Assembly: GCA_913041125.1 (NCBI GenBank)
Contig: CAJWHM010000012.1
Span: forward strand, 1 to 50,783
Length of the DNA: 50,783 nucleotides
Origin: an uncultured Bacteroidota bacterium
Lineage (GTDB): Bacteria > Bacteroidota > Bacteroidia > Flavobacteriales > Flavobacteriaceae
Direction of reading: 5' to 3'
Positions 25,343-34,621 of the stretch are shown here, piece by piece. A program made the translations under genes and the position numbers. Within the stretch, counting starts at the first letter, position 1, and each line of letters opens with the position of its first letter. The notes beneath the pieces were generated by a model that saw nothing but the letters and a program-made list of their open reading frames with translations, was not told the DNA's origin and ran no database searches.

Positions 25343-25973
25343 AAATCGTAGGCCAATTACCGTTAGTGCTAACGTTAGTAAGTGAACCTAAAATGATTTC
25401 TGGTCCGTTTACACCGTCAACTGAAACAGTTTCATTTTCTTGTTTAATGAAATCGTCATCTTGATCAAATAGCACAACGTTTTTCGCAATTTTAACTTCA
25501 AAGACAGGCACTTTATAGCCGTTTTTGTTTATAACCTCAGCTTTTATTTGAAAAGTACTGTCCTCTATACCTTCAATTGGGATGAAAGCCATATTTCGGA
25601 ATCGATCTGTATCCTTAAATAGAGAATCTTTCACGGGAACGTATCCCAACGTGTCTACAACAATTACTTCTTTTAACATATCAATTCTATAGGTTCTGTC
25701 ATATTCCATATAAGAAGAATCTCTTTTTTCTGTAAGAGTGAATATTCCTTCATCAATGAATTTAACAAGACTATCAAAATTATTTGCATAAACACCTGTA
25801 ACGTCTTTATGAGCAATTTGAGCAGTACGAATATCTTTCATTCTGTTAATTACTTTTGCGTAACGCTGGTTTTTTACTTTATTGAATCTAATAGGGCCAC
25901 TTACAGAATCGTATATTTTGTATGCAAAAAATATAGACGCAATCCACAAGGCGGCTTGAATACCAAGTTTCAT
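25326..25973 (-). CDS. Conserved single-helix membrane protein, function unknown
   Basis: The protein is 215 residues from the ATG at 25973. An in-frame ATG at 26000 lies upstream of the predicted transcription start and is rejected. A single N-terminal helix (LGIQAALWIASIFFAYKIY) anchors a soluble domain. The region after the helix, NKVKNQRYAKVINRMKDIRTAQIAHKDVTGVYANNFDSLVKFI, is amphipathic and looks like the conserved core, reminiscent in layout of pilin-like proteins with a long N-terminal helix, although no prepilin cleavage site is visible. I recall homologues next to DUF3822 genes in flavobacteria, also of unknown role. It is first in the operon with DUF3822 and rsmD. Confidence 0.8.
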   Translation of the reverse strand: MKLGIQAALWIASIFFAYKIYDSVSGPIRFNKVKNQRYAKVINRMKDIRTAQIAHKDVTGVYANNFDSLVKFIDEGIFTLTEKRDSSYMEYDRTYRIDMLKEVIVVDTLGYVPVKDSLFKDTDRFRNMAFIPIEGIEDSTFQIKAEVINKNGYKVPVFEVKIAKNVVLFDQDDDFIKQENETVSVDGVNGPEIILGSLTNVSTNGNWPTIFDTNN

Positions 25974-25997
25974 CTTAATTTTGATTTTAGAATAAAA

Positions 25998-26025
25998 CAA
26001 AACTACAATTTTTTTTTTATCACAA
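25998..26025 (-). promoter_or_regulatory. Promoter of the membrane protein–DUF3822–rsmD operon
   Basis: On the minus strand TTG (26023-26025), a 17-base spacer and TAGTTTTG (25998-26005) fit the Bacteroidota consensus. Transcription would begin near 25992, downstream of the ATG at 26000 but about 19 bases before the ATG at 25973. This decides the start of the first gene. Confidence 0.5.
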
Positions 26026-26064
26026 AAGTTTTTGAAATAATTTATATTTAGCCTTTGCTTTTAG

Positions 26065-27489
26065 ATGACTCCAGAGAAATTTTGTTTACAATTACTTAAA
26101 AATTTTCCATTTGAACCGACTCCTTCTCAAGACTTATGGTTTAGGTCTATTTCTGAATTTGTAATATTAAATCAGCCTAAATCAGTTTTCTTGTTAAAAG
26201 GTTATGCTGGAACAGGAAAGACAACATTGATAGGATCTTTGGTGAAACAATTAAAAAATACTGGATACAAAGCTGTTTTATTAGCACCAACTGGTAGAGC
26301 TTCAAAAGTAATGAGTATTTATTCTGATTATCCTTCATTTACTATTCACAAACAAATATATTATCCAAAAACAGAAAACTCGGGTAACACTACATTTCAA
26401 TTAAAATCAAACAAGCACAATAAAACAATTTTTATTGTGGACGAGGCATCGATGATAGGTGACCAACCTAAAAATGGAAATCTTTTTGATAATATGTCTC
26501 TTTTAACTGACTTAATACAATATGTTACAGCAGGTAATATGTGTAAACTAATATTTGTTGGTGATCCTGCTCAATTACCTCCTGTAAATAATAGTTTAAG
26601 TCCAGCACTTGATTCAAAAAGATTAGAGCATTATTATTTTAAAAAAGTTTTTGAAGTAAAATTAGATGATGTAACAAGACAAAAAAATGATTCAGGTATT
26701 TTATATAATGCAAATCAATTACGTCTCCAAATACAATCTGAAATTAATGATCAATATCAATTTGATATTCAAAATTTAAAAGATATTAAATCAACAACAG
26801 ATGGATTTTTTGATGTTTTTGAGGCATTAGAAACATCTTTTGATCAATCTGGTATTGATCAAACAGCATTTATTGTTCGCTCTAATAAACGAGCAAATTT
26901 AATTAACAAACATATTAGAAAGCGAATTCTTGGATTAGATGATGAACTTTGTATAGGTGATCAATTAATGATTGTTAAAAATAATTATTACTGGTTAGAT
27001 GTAAATTCTAAAGCAGGATTTATTGCCAATGGGGATATTATTGAAGTTTTATCTATTATTTCTAGAAAAAATATTTATGACTTTTCATTTGCAGAAGTGG
27101 AAGTTAAGTTGGTTGACTACCCAAATGAACTGCCATTTGAAACAGTTTTATTGTTAGACACACTTAACACTGAAACACCGTCTTTGTCTTATGAGGATGG
27201 AAATAGGCTTTATCAAAACATTACTGAGGATTATAAATATGAAAAATCAAAATATAAAAAATTTATCAAAGTGAAAAAAAATCCATTTTTGAACGCTTTA
27301 CAAGTTAAGTATTCATACGCACTAACTTGTCACAAATCTCAAGGCGGACAATGGGAAAATATTTTTGTTGAAAAACCATTCATGCCAGATGGGATTAATC
27401 GTGATTATCTAAGGTGGCTATATACAGCTATAACTCGTGCAACAAAAAATTTATTTCTAATTGGATTTCAAAAAGAAGATTTTATTTAA
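26065..27489 (+). CDS. RecD-like superfamily 1 DNA helicase
   Basis: This is a 474-residue ATP-dependent helicase of the RecD/TraA type. Walker A is GYAGTGKTT (46-54), motif Ia APTGRASKVM follows, Walker B is IFIVDEASMIGD (near residue 130), motif III is LIFVGDPAQLPPV, and the C-terminal UvrD-like motifs include LTCHKSQGGQWENIFV and YTAITRATKNLFLIGF. It lacks the long N-terminal region of RecD2 and has no RecB or RecC partner here, so it is a stand-alone helicase of unknown pathway, probably in DNA repair. It diverges from the DUF3822 operon, with the acyltransferase 13 bases downstream. Confidence 0.9.
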   Translation: MTPEKFCLQLLKNFPFEPTPSQDLWFRSISEFVILNQPKSVFLLKGYAGTGKTTLIGSLVKQLKNTGYKAVLLAPTGRASKVMSIYSDYPSFTIHKQIYYPKTENSGNTTFQLKSNKHNKTIFIVDEASMIGDQPKNGNLFDNMSLLTDLIQYVTAGNMCKLIFVGDPAQLPPVNNSLSPALDSKRLEHYYFKKVFEVKLDDVTRQKNDSGILYNANQLRLQIQSEINDQYQFDIQNLKDIKSTTDGFFDVFEALETSFDQSGIDQTAFIVRSNKRANLINKHIRKRILGLDDELCIGDQLMIVKNNYYWLDVNSKAGFIANGDIIEVLSIISRKNIYDFSFAEVEVKLVDYPNELPFETVLLLDTLNTETPSLSYEDGNRLYQNITEDYKYEKSKYKKFIKVKKNPFLNALQVKYSYALTCHKSQGGQWENIFVEKPFMPDGINRDYLRWLYTAITRATKNLFLIGFQKEDFI

Positions 27490-27502
27490 AGAAATTAATA
27501 TT

Positions 27503-28045
27503 ATGAATCAAAAATTATCAAGAATTATTTTATTTCATCTTTTAAAATGGAGTTTGATTGGAGACTTTCCAAAATTACCAAAATATATCGTAGCAGTAGT
27601 ACCTCATACAAGTTGGGTGGATTTTTTTCTAGGTTTATTGGTTAGAAGTGTTTCTGGAGAGGATATACGTTTTGTCGGAAAAAAGGAATTATTTTCACCT
27701 CTAACGGGATGGTTTTTTAAATATTTAGGGGGGGTTCCAGTCGATCGGTCAGGTAATAGGGGTTCGGTAGAGTCAATTATTGAGGTATTCAATTCACATA
27801 AAAAGTTTAGAATTGCCTTAGCCCCAGAAGGAACAAGAAAAAAGGTAAATAAATTAAGAACAGGATATTATTTTATAGCAAGAGAATTAAAAATACCTAT
27901 TGTACCAGTTGCATTTGATTATGAAAACAGAAAAGTAATAGTTTATGAAAATTTTTATGCTTCAAAAAATCATGATGAGGATTTAATTAAATTAGAAAAC
28001 TTATTTAAAGGTATTGGAGGTTATGTTAGATCAAAAAGTTTCTAA
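27503..28045 (+). CDS. 1-acyl-sn-glycerol-3-phosphate acyltransferase family protein
   Basis: This PlsC-like enzyme is expected to transfer an acyl chain to a lysophospholipid or similar acceptor at the membrane. I start it at the ATG at 27503 (MNQKLSRIIL, 180 residues), because the longer frame from 27461 runs inside the helicase gene. The catalytic HX4D motif is H35-TSWV-D40. The acceptor-binding GGVPVDRSG lies at 76-84, and the third motif is PEGTRKK at 108-114. It is shorter than PlsC and carries no long N-terminal membrane segment. The stop overlaps the convergent yebC-like gene by four bases. The precise substrate is unknown. Confidence 0.88.
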   Translation: MNQKLSRIILFHLLKWSLIGDFPKLPKYIVAVVPHTSWVDFFLGLLVRSVSGEDIRFVGKKELFSPLTGWFFKYLGGVPVDRSGNRGSVESIIEVFNSHKKFRIALAPEGTRKKVNKLRTGYYFIARELKIPIVPVAFDYENRKVIVYENFYASKNHDEDLIKLENLFKGIGGYVRSKSF

Positions 28046-28761
28046 TTATTTAACATCTCCAAATTATGATAAACATTTTGAACATCATCATCATCTTCAA
28101 TTTTCTCTATTAGTTTTATTACCTCCTCATAACAATCAGTATCTAATTTCCTTGTTTGCTTTGGTATACGCTCAATGTCTGAAGATATTATGCCAAGATC
28201 TCTTTTTTCTAATTCCTTTTGAATTTTACCAAAATTTTCAAAAGGAGCATATAATAAAATACCATCTTCATCATGAAAAACTTCCTCTACACCAAAGTCA
28301 ATAAATTCTAATTCAATTTCTTCAATATCAATGTTGGAACTACTTATTCTAAAATTACATACATGATCAAACATAAATTCAACTGAGCCCGCTGTACCTA
28401 AATTACCATTAAATTTGTTAAAATAGGAACGGATATTTGCAACTGTTCTGTTGTTGTTATCAGTTGCGGTTTCAACTAAAACTGCAATTCCGTGTGGAGC
28501 ATAACCTTCAAGTAAAACTTCTTTGTAGTTTTCAGTATTTTTATCATTAGCCTTTTTTATAGCACGATCTATATTCTCCTTAGGCATATTAATTGATTTA
28601 GCATTTTGTATAACAGCTCGTAATCTAGAGTTGTGATTTGGATCTGCACCACCTTCCTTAACAGCAATAACAATATCTTTACCAATTCTTGTAAATGCCT
28701 TAGCCATTGCTGACCAGCGTTTCATTTTACGTGCCTTTCTAAACTCAAAAGCTCTTCCCAT
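28042..28761 (-). CDS. YebC/PmpR family regulatory protein
   Basis: This is a 239-residue cytoplasmic protein of the YebC (TACO1) family. The opening MGRAFEFRKARKMKRWSAMAKAFTRIGKDI replaces the more usual MAGHSKWANIKHRK start and is typical of Bacteroidota members. AVIQNAKSINMPKENIDRAIKKA and LEGYAPHGIAVLVETATDNNNRTVANIR are family signatures. Members were described as transcriptional regulators, and more recent work links the family to relief of ribosome stalling at proline-rich stretches; which holds here cannot be told. The C-terminus is acidic (EKIEDDDDVQNVYHNL). It is a single gene on this strand. Confidence 0.94.
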   Translation of the reverse strand: MGRAFEFRKARKMKRWSAMAKAFTRIGKDIVIAVKEGGADPNHNSRLRAVIQNAKSINMPKENIDRAIKKANDKNTENYKEVLLEGYAPHGIAVLVETATDNNNRTVANIRSYFNKFNGNLGTAGSVEFMFDHVCNFRISSSNIDIEEIELEFIDFGVEEVFHDEDGILLYAPFENFGKIQKELEKRDLGIISSDIERIPKQTRKLDTDCYEEVIKLIEKIEDDDDVQNVYHNLEMLNN

Positions 28762-28840
28762 TGTTAATTACAATTTTGATTTAAAAATAAAAAACTTTAT
28801 CAAAAAGAAATATTTAAAATTTAATGGAAAATAATGGATT

Positions 28841-29653
28841 TTAACTAATACTTAAATCATCCAAAACATCAATATAAGATGGTTGTATATGATTTGGTAA
28901 TTTATTTTCTTTTGGAAGCGTAGCTAAATAACGAATTGTATTTGATGTAAAAACTTGTTTTAAAATACCAATCTTTTTGTGTCTTCTAATTAAAAGAGTT
29001 TTTATGAAATCATAATGTGAAATTAAATCAGTACTTCCTAGATGAAAAATTCCAGTTTTTTTATGATTAATAATATAATGTATCTGTTGACTTAATCTAA
29101 TATTACTGTTCACATTTATTATTGTATTCGGAAAAACCTCAATTGTATTATTATTATTAACTGCATTATCCAATTCCAGTATTCTTGGTGAATTAAAACC
29201 AAAAATCATTGGCAGTCTTAAAATATTGAATTTACCCACCGGTAGTTGTAAAATTAGATTTTCAATTTTAATTTTAAAATGACCATATATGCTTTCAGAA
29301 AGAGTTTTATCATATTCATAAGAAGGAAAATGACGAAAAGAATCAAAAACATTCGCTGAGGAAATAAACATGATTCTACAATTATGCGATTTAACATAGC
29401 TCTTGATGTATTTATGAGCTTCAATTTGAGAATTAAAGTCTCCTCTCATTGATGAAATTATAAGTTTCGGATTTAGCTCATTCAAAATTTGTTCTAAATT
29501 GTCTTTTTTATGATTATATGGAATATATAGTTTATTATTCACATAATCTTTAGAACTATTATAAGTTCCGTATGTATTAAAATAACGTGCTAGTTCTTTA
29601 TAAATGGTATAACCAACAAATCCACTAGCTCCTAAAATAAGGATAGGTCTCAT
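28841..29653 (-). CDS. RmlD-like NAD(P)-dependent sugar reductase
   Basis: This 270-residue short-chain dehydrogenase is of the extended type related to dTDP-4-dehydrorhamnose reductase. The nucleotide-binding glycine motif is GASGFVGYTIYKE (7-19). The stretch FISSANVFDS (about 95-104) and the catalytic YGHFK (YxxxK, near 123-127) follow the RmlD pattern. No other sugar-nucleotide gene lies nearby, so a role in rhamnose synthesis is not supported by context. The gene follows gcvT by six bases on the same strand and is probably co-transcribed with it, although the two have no obvious metabolic link. The substrate is unknown. Confidence 0.82.
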   Translation of the reverse strand: MRPILILGASGFVGYTIYKELARYFNTYGTYNSSKDYVNNKLYIPYNHKKDNLEQILNELNPKLIISSMRGDFNSQIEAHKYIKSYVKSHNCRIMFISSANVFDSFRHFPSYEYDKTLSESIYGHFKIKIENLILQLPVGKFNILRLPMIFGFNSPRILELDNAVNNNNTIEVFPNTIINVNSNIRLSQQIHYIINHKKTGIFHLGSTDLISHYDFIKTLLIRRHKKIGILKQVFTSNTIRYLATLPKENKLPNHIQPSYIDVLDDLSIS

Positions 29654-29659
29654 TTAATT

Positions 29660-30742
29660 TTATTTTATAAAGGGAATTTTAATTACTCTGGCATAACAAA
29701 TTTTGTTTCTAATTATTATACCAATTTGAGTATTTAAATTTGAATAAGATTTCTCAACATAACCCAAACCAATTCCTTTAACAAGTGAAGGTGATTGTGT
29801 TCCAGAGGTAACTTTTCCTATTATATTTTTCTCTTTATTCACAATTTGGTAGCCGCTTCTTGGAATTGCTTTTTCATCCATTATAAAACCAATAAGTTTT
29901 TTATTTGTCCCTTCAGATTTTTGTAAAAAAATATCTTCATGGTTAACACATTTTTTTTCGGGTTTACTTATCCATCCCAGACCTGCAGCTACAGGTGAAG
30001 TATTTTCATTAATTTCATTTCCATATAAACAATATCCCATTTCTATTCTTAATGTGTCTCTTGCTGCCAAACCTATTGGTTCAATTTTAAAAGGTTTACC
30101 TGCTTCAATTACAGAATTCCATATTTTTTCAGAATCTTTTTGGTTAAAATAAATCTCTATTCCTCCAGACCCAGTATAGCCTGTTGTTGCTACAATAACA
30201 TTTTGACACCCTGCAAATATTGTAGTAGTTTGGCTGTAATATGGAAGGGAATCAAGTTTAAATTTGGTTAAAGATTGCATTGCTTCAATTGATTTAGGGC
30301 CCTGTATTGCTAAAAGGGATATTTCATTTGAACGGTCTACAATTTCGGCATTAAAATTTTTGTTATTTATTGTAATCCAATCCCAATCTTTTTCAATATT
30401 TGAAGCATTTACAACAAGCATAAATTTATTTTCTTCTAGTCTGTAAACAATTAAATCATCAATGATGCCCCCTTTATGGTTCGGAAAATAATTATATTGG
30501 GCTTTACCTATTTTTATTTTACTTATATCATTACTACATATATACTGAAGCAGGTTTATAGCATTGTCTCCACTTATAAAAAATTCTCCCATGTGCGAAA
30601 CATCAAAGACACCCAAATTCTTGCGAACCGTAAGATGTTCTTTTTTAACACTAGAATATTGTACTGGCATTAGATATCCTCCAAACGAAGTTATTTTTGC
30701 ATTTAATCCTACGTGAATGTTATAAAGTGCAGTTTTTTTCAT
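29660..30742 (-). CDS. gcvT: Aminomethyltransferase (glycine cleavage T protein)
   Basis: GcvT transfers the aminomethyl carbon from the lipoyl H protein to tetrahydrofolate and releases ammonia. The 360-residue length is standard. Family features are FGGYLMPVQYSS (20-31), LGVFDVSHMGEF (43-54), the folate-site stretch IDDLIVYRLEENKFMLVVNASN, GYTGSGGIEIYF and AARDTLRIEMGYCLYGNEI. The other glycine-cleavage genes (gcvH, gcvP) are not in this window, while the shared E3 component may be the LpdA encoded at 5021-6409. Only 25 bases separate its start from the divergent aminopeptidase gene. Confidence 0.96.
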   Translation of the reverse strand: MKKTALYNIHVGLNAKITSFGGYLMPVQYSSVKKEHLTVRKNLGVFDVSHMGEFFISGDNAINLLQYICSNDISKIKIGKAQYNYFPNHKGGIIDDLIVYRLEENKFMLVVNASNIEKDWDWITINNKNFNAEIVDRSNEISLLAIQGPKSIEAMQSLTKFKLDSLPYYSQTTTIFAGCQNVIVATTGYTGSGGIEIYFNQKDSEKIWNSVIEAGKPFKIEPIGLAARDTLRIEMGYCLYGNEINENTSPVAAGLGWISKPEKKCVNHEDIFLQKSEGTNKKLIGFIMDEKAIPRSGYQIVNKEKNIIGKVTSGTQSPSLVKGIGLGYVEKSYSNLNTQIGIIIRNKICYARVIKIPFIK

Positions 30743-30767
30743 AAGTTAATTTAAAATTTGTTACAAA

Positions 30768-32387
30768 ATGTTTTTTAAAATAGTTCAAATATTTATAATT
30801 ATTTTATTCTTTTCGCTACCTAATAAAACAAAGAGTCAAAATACGGAACTTTCATCAGAGTTTCATAAACAACGTCGTGCAGAGTTACGAAAAAAACTTC
30901 CAAATAATTCAGTTGCTGTTTTATTTTCATCACCAATAAGAAACAGAGCTAATGATGTTGATTATGAATATCATCCTGATCCAAACTTTTATTACCTAAC
31001 GGGTTGGAATGAGCCTCATTCTGTACTTTTAATTTACAGTAATCCTCAAAAAGACGAAAAAGGGACATATTATGAAAAGCTTTATGTCAGGGAAAGAGAT
31101 GTGCGAAATGAAATGTGGAATGGTAAGCGTTTGGGAGTAGAAGGAGCATTAACAATGAAATATGACAGAGTTTTACTTAAAGAATATTTTTTAAAAGACC
31201 AACACAATTTTAACAAATTTGACAATGTATTAATAATTGATTTTAAAAATGATGTTCGTGATGGAAGTGATCCAAGCGATTTATATGACCTCCAGAAGCA
31301 TTTCAAAAAAAAGATAAATTATCCTGATAATTTTAACGTATTGAAATATCGATTGTATAAACAAATAATTAAGGCTAAAACAGATGAAATTCCAAAAATT
31401 AAAAAAATGATCGAATATTATTCACAGAAAGATTCGTTGTTGACTGAAGATCCTTTAATCAAAGATTTTATTTCAAATAGTACAGAAAAAGATGTTTTAA
31501 TAGATTTAAAAACTAAGAGTGCGTTTTTAATCAGAAATTTCAATTTTGATATAGATTTATTAAACTATTATATGGCTAGTTTAAGAGAAATTAAAACAAA
31601 AGATGAGCTAATTCTTTTAAAAAAAGCTATTCAAATTTCAGCACAAGGTCAAAAGGAGGTCATGAAAGCTATAAAGCCTGAAATGTCAGAAAGAGAGGTT
31701 CAAGGGATACATCAGCTGGTTTATAAAAAATATGGAGCAGCTCATGAAGGATATCCCTCAATAGTTGGAGCTGGGGATAATGCATGTGTTCTTCATTATA
31801 TCACAAATAATAAAACTGATATTAAAAATCAATTGATATTAATGGATTTAGGAGCTGAGTATAATGGTTATACTGCTGATGTTACCAGAACAATTCCAGT
31901 TTCTGGAGTATTTACATTAGAACAACGTGAGTTGTATAAAATTGTTTATGAATCGCAAGAAGCAGGTATAAGCGCTGCAAAAAAAGGAGCAAGTTTTAAA
32001 GATATAAGTAATGCCTGTTACAATGTGGTTAAAGAAGGTTTATTAAAATTAGGAATAATTAAAAAACCAGAAGAATTTAGAAGATACTTACCACACGGGG
32101 TGGCACATCATATTGGCTTAGATGTACATGATCCAGGTTTATATGAAAATTTAATTCCAAATATGGTAATAACCGTAGAACCTGGAATATATATTCCAAA
32201 AGATAGTCCATGTGACTCTAAGTGGTGGGAAATAGGTATTAGAATAGAAGATGATATTTTGATTACAGATAATGGAAATGTAAATCTTTCTAAGGATGCA
32301 CCTCGAAAATGGGATGAAATTGAAAAACTAATGAAAGAAAAAAGTGCTTTGGATGATTTTGAATTACCACCCCTTAGAATAAATTAA
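30768..32387 (+). CDS. Secreted aminopeptidase P family metallopeptidase (M24)
   Basis: This 539-residue enzyme is expected to release N-terminal residues preceding proline. An N-terminal signal peptide (about residues 1-23, FFKIVQIFIIILFFSLPNK) with no lipobox indicates export to the periplasm or beyond. The N-terminal AMP_N domain (about 30-200) contains NFYYLTGWNEP. The pita-bread catalytic domain has all five metal ligands: D360, D371, H443, E471 and E494, in MDLGAEYNGYTADVTRT, LPHGVAHHIGLDVHD, TVEPGIYIP and IGIRIEDDI. Exported members are common in Bacteroidota, where they help use peptides. The stop overlaps the convergent thrC stop by four bases. Confidence 0.93.
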   Translation: MFFKIVQIFIIILFFSLPNKTKSQNTELSSEFHKQRRAELRKKLPNNSVAVLFSSPIRNRANDVDYEYHPDPNFYYLTGWNEPHSVLLIYSNPQKDEKGTYYEKLYVRERDVRNEMWNGKRLGVEGALTMKYDRVLLKEYFLKDQHNFNKFDNVLIIDFKNDVRDGSDPSDLYDLQKHFKKKINYPDNFNVLKYRLYKQIIKAKTDEIPKIKKMIEYYSQKDSLLTEDPLIKDFISNSTEKDVLIDLKTKSAFLIRNFNFDIDLLNYYMASLREIKTKDELILLKKAIQISAQGQKEVMKAIKPEMSEREVQGIHQLVYKKYGAAHEGYPSIVGAGDNACVLHYITNNKTDIKNQLILMDLGAEYNGYTADVTRTIPVSGVFTLEQRELYKIVYESQEAGISAAKKGASFKDISNACYNVVKEGLLKLGIIKKPEEFRRYLPHGVAHHIGLDVHDPGLYENLIPNMVITVEPGIYIPKDSPCDSKWWEIGIRIEDDILITDNGNVNLSKDAPRKWDEIEKLMKEKSALDDFELPPLRIN

Positions 32388-33694
32388 TTTTTAGCTAACA
32401 AAAACGACTTTAATTCATTATAACCTACCATAGTGAGTTTATTACTTTTTAAATTTCTAATCCCTTTTATCTGACTAGGTGATTCTATTTTGGTATTGAT
32501 TATTCTTTCTACAATATTTGCAAATTTAATAGGATGTGCTGTTTCAAGAAATATTCCTTGAAGTGAACTAGGATCTTCTTGAGAAATAAAATAGTCCTTA
32601 ATACCAAGAAATCCAATGGCACCGTGTGGATCAGCAATATAATTATTATAACTAAAAATTTCTTTAATCGCACTTTCAGTTTGTTTATCAGAATAGCTAT
32701 AGCTGCTAAGTGTTTTTTTTAATTTCAAAAGATCATTATTGAAAATTTTTTGAATGCGAATAAAATTACTTGGATCACCAACATCCATAGCATTGGAAAT
32801 TGTTTGAATTGACTTTTTTGGAATGTAATTTCCTGAATTTAAGTAATTAAGAACTGCATCGTTACTGTTTGTACTAGCAATAAAATGGTTGATAGGCAAC
32901 CCCATTTTATTTGATATAATTCCAGCACATATATTTCCAAAGTTTCCACATGGTACTGAAATGACTAATTTTTTTGTTGGATTTGGTCTATTTTTAAAGG
33001 CAATGAAGTAATAAAACATTTGTGATAGCCACCTAGCAATATTAATAGAATTTGCCGATGTTAACTTAATTTTGTCAATTAATTCGGGGTCAATAAAAGC
33101 CGACTTAACCATATCCTGGCATTGGTCAAATGTTCCATCAATTTCAATAGCAGTTATGTTTTCGTTCAATGTTGTTAGTTGAAGCTCTTGTAGTTTACTT
33201 ACCTTTCCTTTAGGGAAAAGTATAATAACATCAATTCCTTTTACTTTGTAAAAACCATCTGCTACAGCTCCTCCAGTATCACCAGAGGTTGCTACTAGAA
33301 CGGTTATTTTGTTATGCTTTTTTATCTTATTGCCATAAGATAAACATCTGGCCATAAACCTTGCACCAACATCCTTAAATGCCAAAGTTGGACCTTTAAA
33401 TAGCTCAAGGGTAGATATGTTTTCAGTAATTTTAACTAGAGGGAAATCAAAAGATAGTGTTTCTTCAATTATTTTTTGTAAAATATTTTTTGGTATTTCA
33501 TTGCCTATAAATGGTTCTATGACTTTAAATGCAATTTCATTATTTGAGTAGTTTTCTATTGAACTAATAAAATTTTTATCTAAAATTGGTATTTTTTCTG
33601 GAAAATAAAGACCTCTATCTGGAGCAAGTCCTTTTATTACAGCGTCCAAAAAGCCTACTTTTTTTGAATTATAATTTAAGCTTGAGTATTTCAC
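32384..33694 (-). CDS. thrC: Threonine synthase
   Basis: ThrC converts O-phosphohomoserine to threonine with pyridoxal phosphate. It is 436 residues long. The N-terminus has the ThrC-type GLAPDRGLYFPE (22-33), the PLP-binding lysine is K107 in GPTLAFKDVGARF, and the phosphate-binding loop is SGDTGGAVADGF near 135. The segments SVPCGNFGNICAG and HPIKFANI complete the family picture. It is the last gene of the thrA–thrB–thrC operon, three bases after thrB, which together convert aspartate-derived intermediates to threonine. Confidence 0.97.
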   Translation of the reverse strand: MKYSSLNYNSKKVGFLDAVIKGLAPDRGLYFPEKIPILDKNFISSIENYSNNEIAFKVIEPFIGNEIPKNILQKIIEETLSFDFPLVKITENISTLELFKGPTLAFKDVGARFMARCLSYGNKIKKHNKITVLVATSGDTGGAVADGFYKVKGIDVIILFPKGKVSKLQELQLTTLNENITAIEIDGTFDQCQDMVKSAFIDPELIDKIKLTSANSINIARWLSQMFYYFIAFKNRPNPTKKLVISVPCGNFGNICAGIISNKMGLPINHFIASTNSNDAVLNYLNSGNYIPKKSIQTISNAMDVGDPSNFIRIQKIFNNDLLKLKKTLSSYSYSDKQTESAIKEIFSYNNYIADPHGAIGFLGIKDYFISQEDPSSLQGIFLETAHPIKFANIVERIINTKIESPSQIKGIRNLKSNKLTMVGYNELKSFLLAKN

Positions 33695-33697
33695 TTA

Positions 33698-34618
33698 TTA
33701 AATAATTTTAATACCGTTTTTGTTAATTTGCGAGTAATGAATATCAAATTCAAGATCAATACTTTTATAAACTATTTCCATAGCATCACCTACTTTTTTT
33801 GCATTTAATTTTCCTTTTGAAAGAGCAAATATAGAAGGTCCTGAACCTGATATTCCACAACCTAAAGCTCCTGATTCTAATACTATTTTTTTTACTTCTT
33901 GGTATTTGGGAATAAGCATTGATCTAATAGGTTCAATTACTTTATCTTCGATGCTTCTCGATAGTAAATCATAGTCATTTGTATATAAAGCACTTACAAA
34001 AGCCCCTAGGTTACCCCATTGTTGAACAGCTTTATTCAATGGAATATTTTTTTTTAAAATTGATCTAGAATGAATAGTTTTTAATTCAATTTTAGGATGT
34101 ATTATCGTTACCATTAAATCTGGGGGTGAAGGTAGGCTGATAACATCTAAGTTCTTATTGTCTCTAACTAGTGTAAATCCTCCGAGTAAAACTGGAGCTA
34201 AATTATCAGCATGTGGTACGCCACTTGCAAATGCCTCACCAGCCATAGCATATTTAATTAATTCTTTTTTTGAAAATGGTTTTCCTAAAAGTTCGTTAAC
34301 AGCAAAAACAGCCCCTGCTGCACTTGCAGCACTACTTCCAATACCACTTCCAGGCTTAATTTTTTTATCTATATCAATTTTAAATCCATTTTTAAATGGA
34401 TAATCATCTAACATAGATTGAACAGCAATAGATGCAACATTTTTTAGTGGGTCCTTAGGTAATTTTTGTCCTTTTATTTCACCAATTTCAATACCAGGTT
34501 TATCAGTCATTTTGACTTGCATTTCATCACCTATTTTATCCAAACAGAATCCCAGTACATCAAAACCACAAGAAACATTAGCAACGCTTGCTGGTGAAAA
34601 AATTTTAATTTGATCCAT
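33698..34618 (-). CDS. thrB: Homoserine kinase
   Basis: ThrB phosphorylates homoserine, the step between ThrA and ThrC. It is a GHMP kinase of 306 residues. The opening FSPASVANVSCGFDVLGF (8-25) is typical of the family, and the ATP-binding GHMP motif is PGSGIGSSAAS at 89-99. The C-terminal motif GCGISGSGPSIFALS lies near residue 255. It sits between thrA and thrC with three bases on either side, so the three genes are tightly co-expressed. Confidence 0.97.
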   Translation of the reverse strand: MDQIKIFSPASVANVSCGFDVLGFCLDKIGDEMQVKMTDKPGIEIGEIKGQKLPKDPLKNVASIAVQSMLDDYPFKNGFKIDIDKKIKPGSGIGSSAASAAGAVFAVNELLGKPFSKKELIKYAMAGEAFASGVPHADNLAPVLLGGFTLVRDNKNLDVISLPSPPDLMVTIIHPKIELKTIHSRSILKKNIPLNKAVQQWGNLGAFVSALYTNDYDLLSRSIEDKVIEPIRSMLIPKYQEVKKIVLESGALGCGISGSGPSIFALSKGKLNAKKVGDAMEIVYKSIDLEFDIHYSQINKNGIKII

Positions 34619-34621
34619 AAA

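Noticed and set aside
30476-30673. 65-codon plus-strand frame inside gcvT
   Set aside because: It is an antisense shadow of an intact, well-recognised gene.
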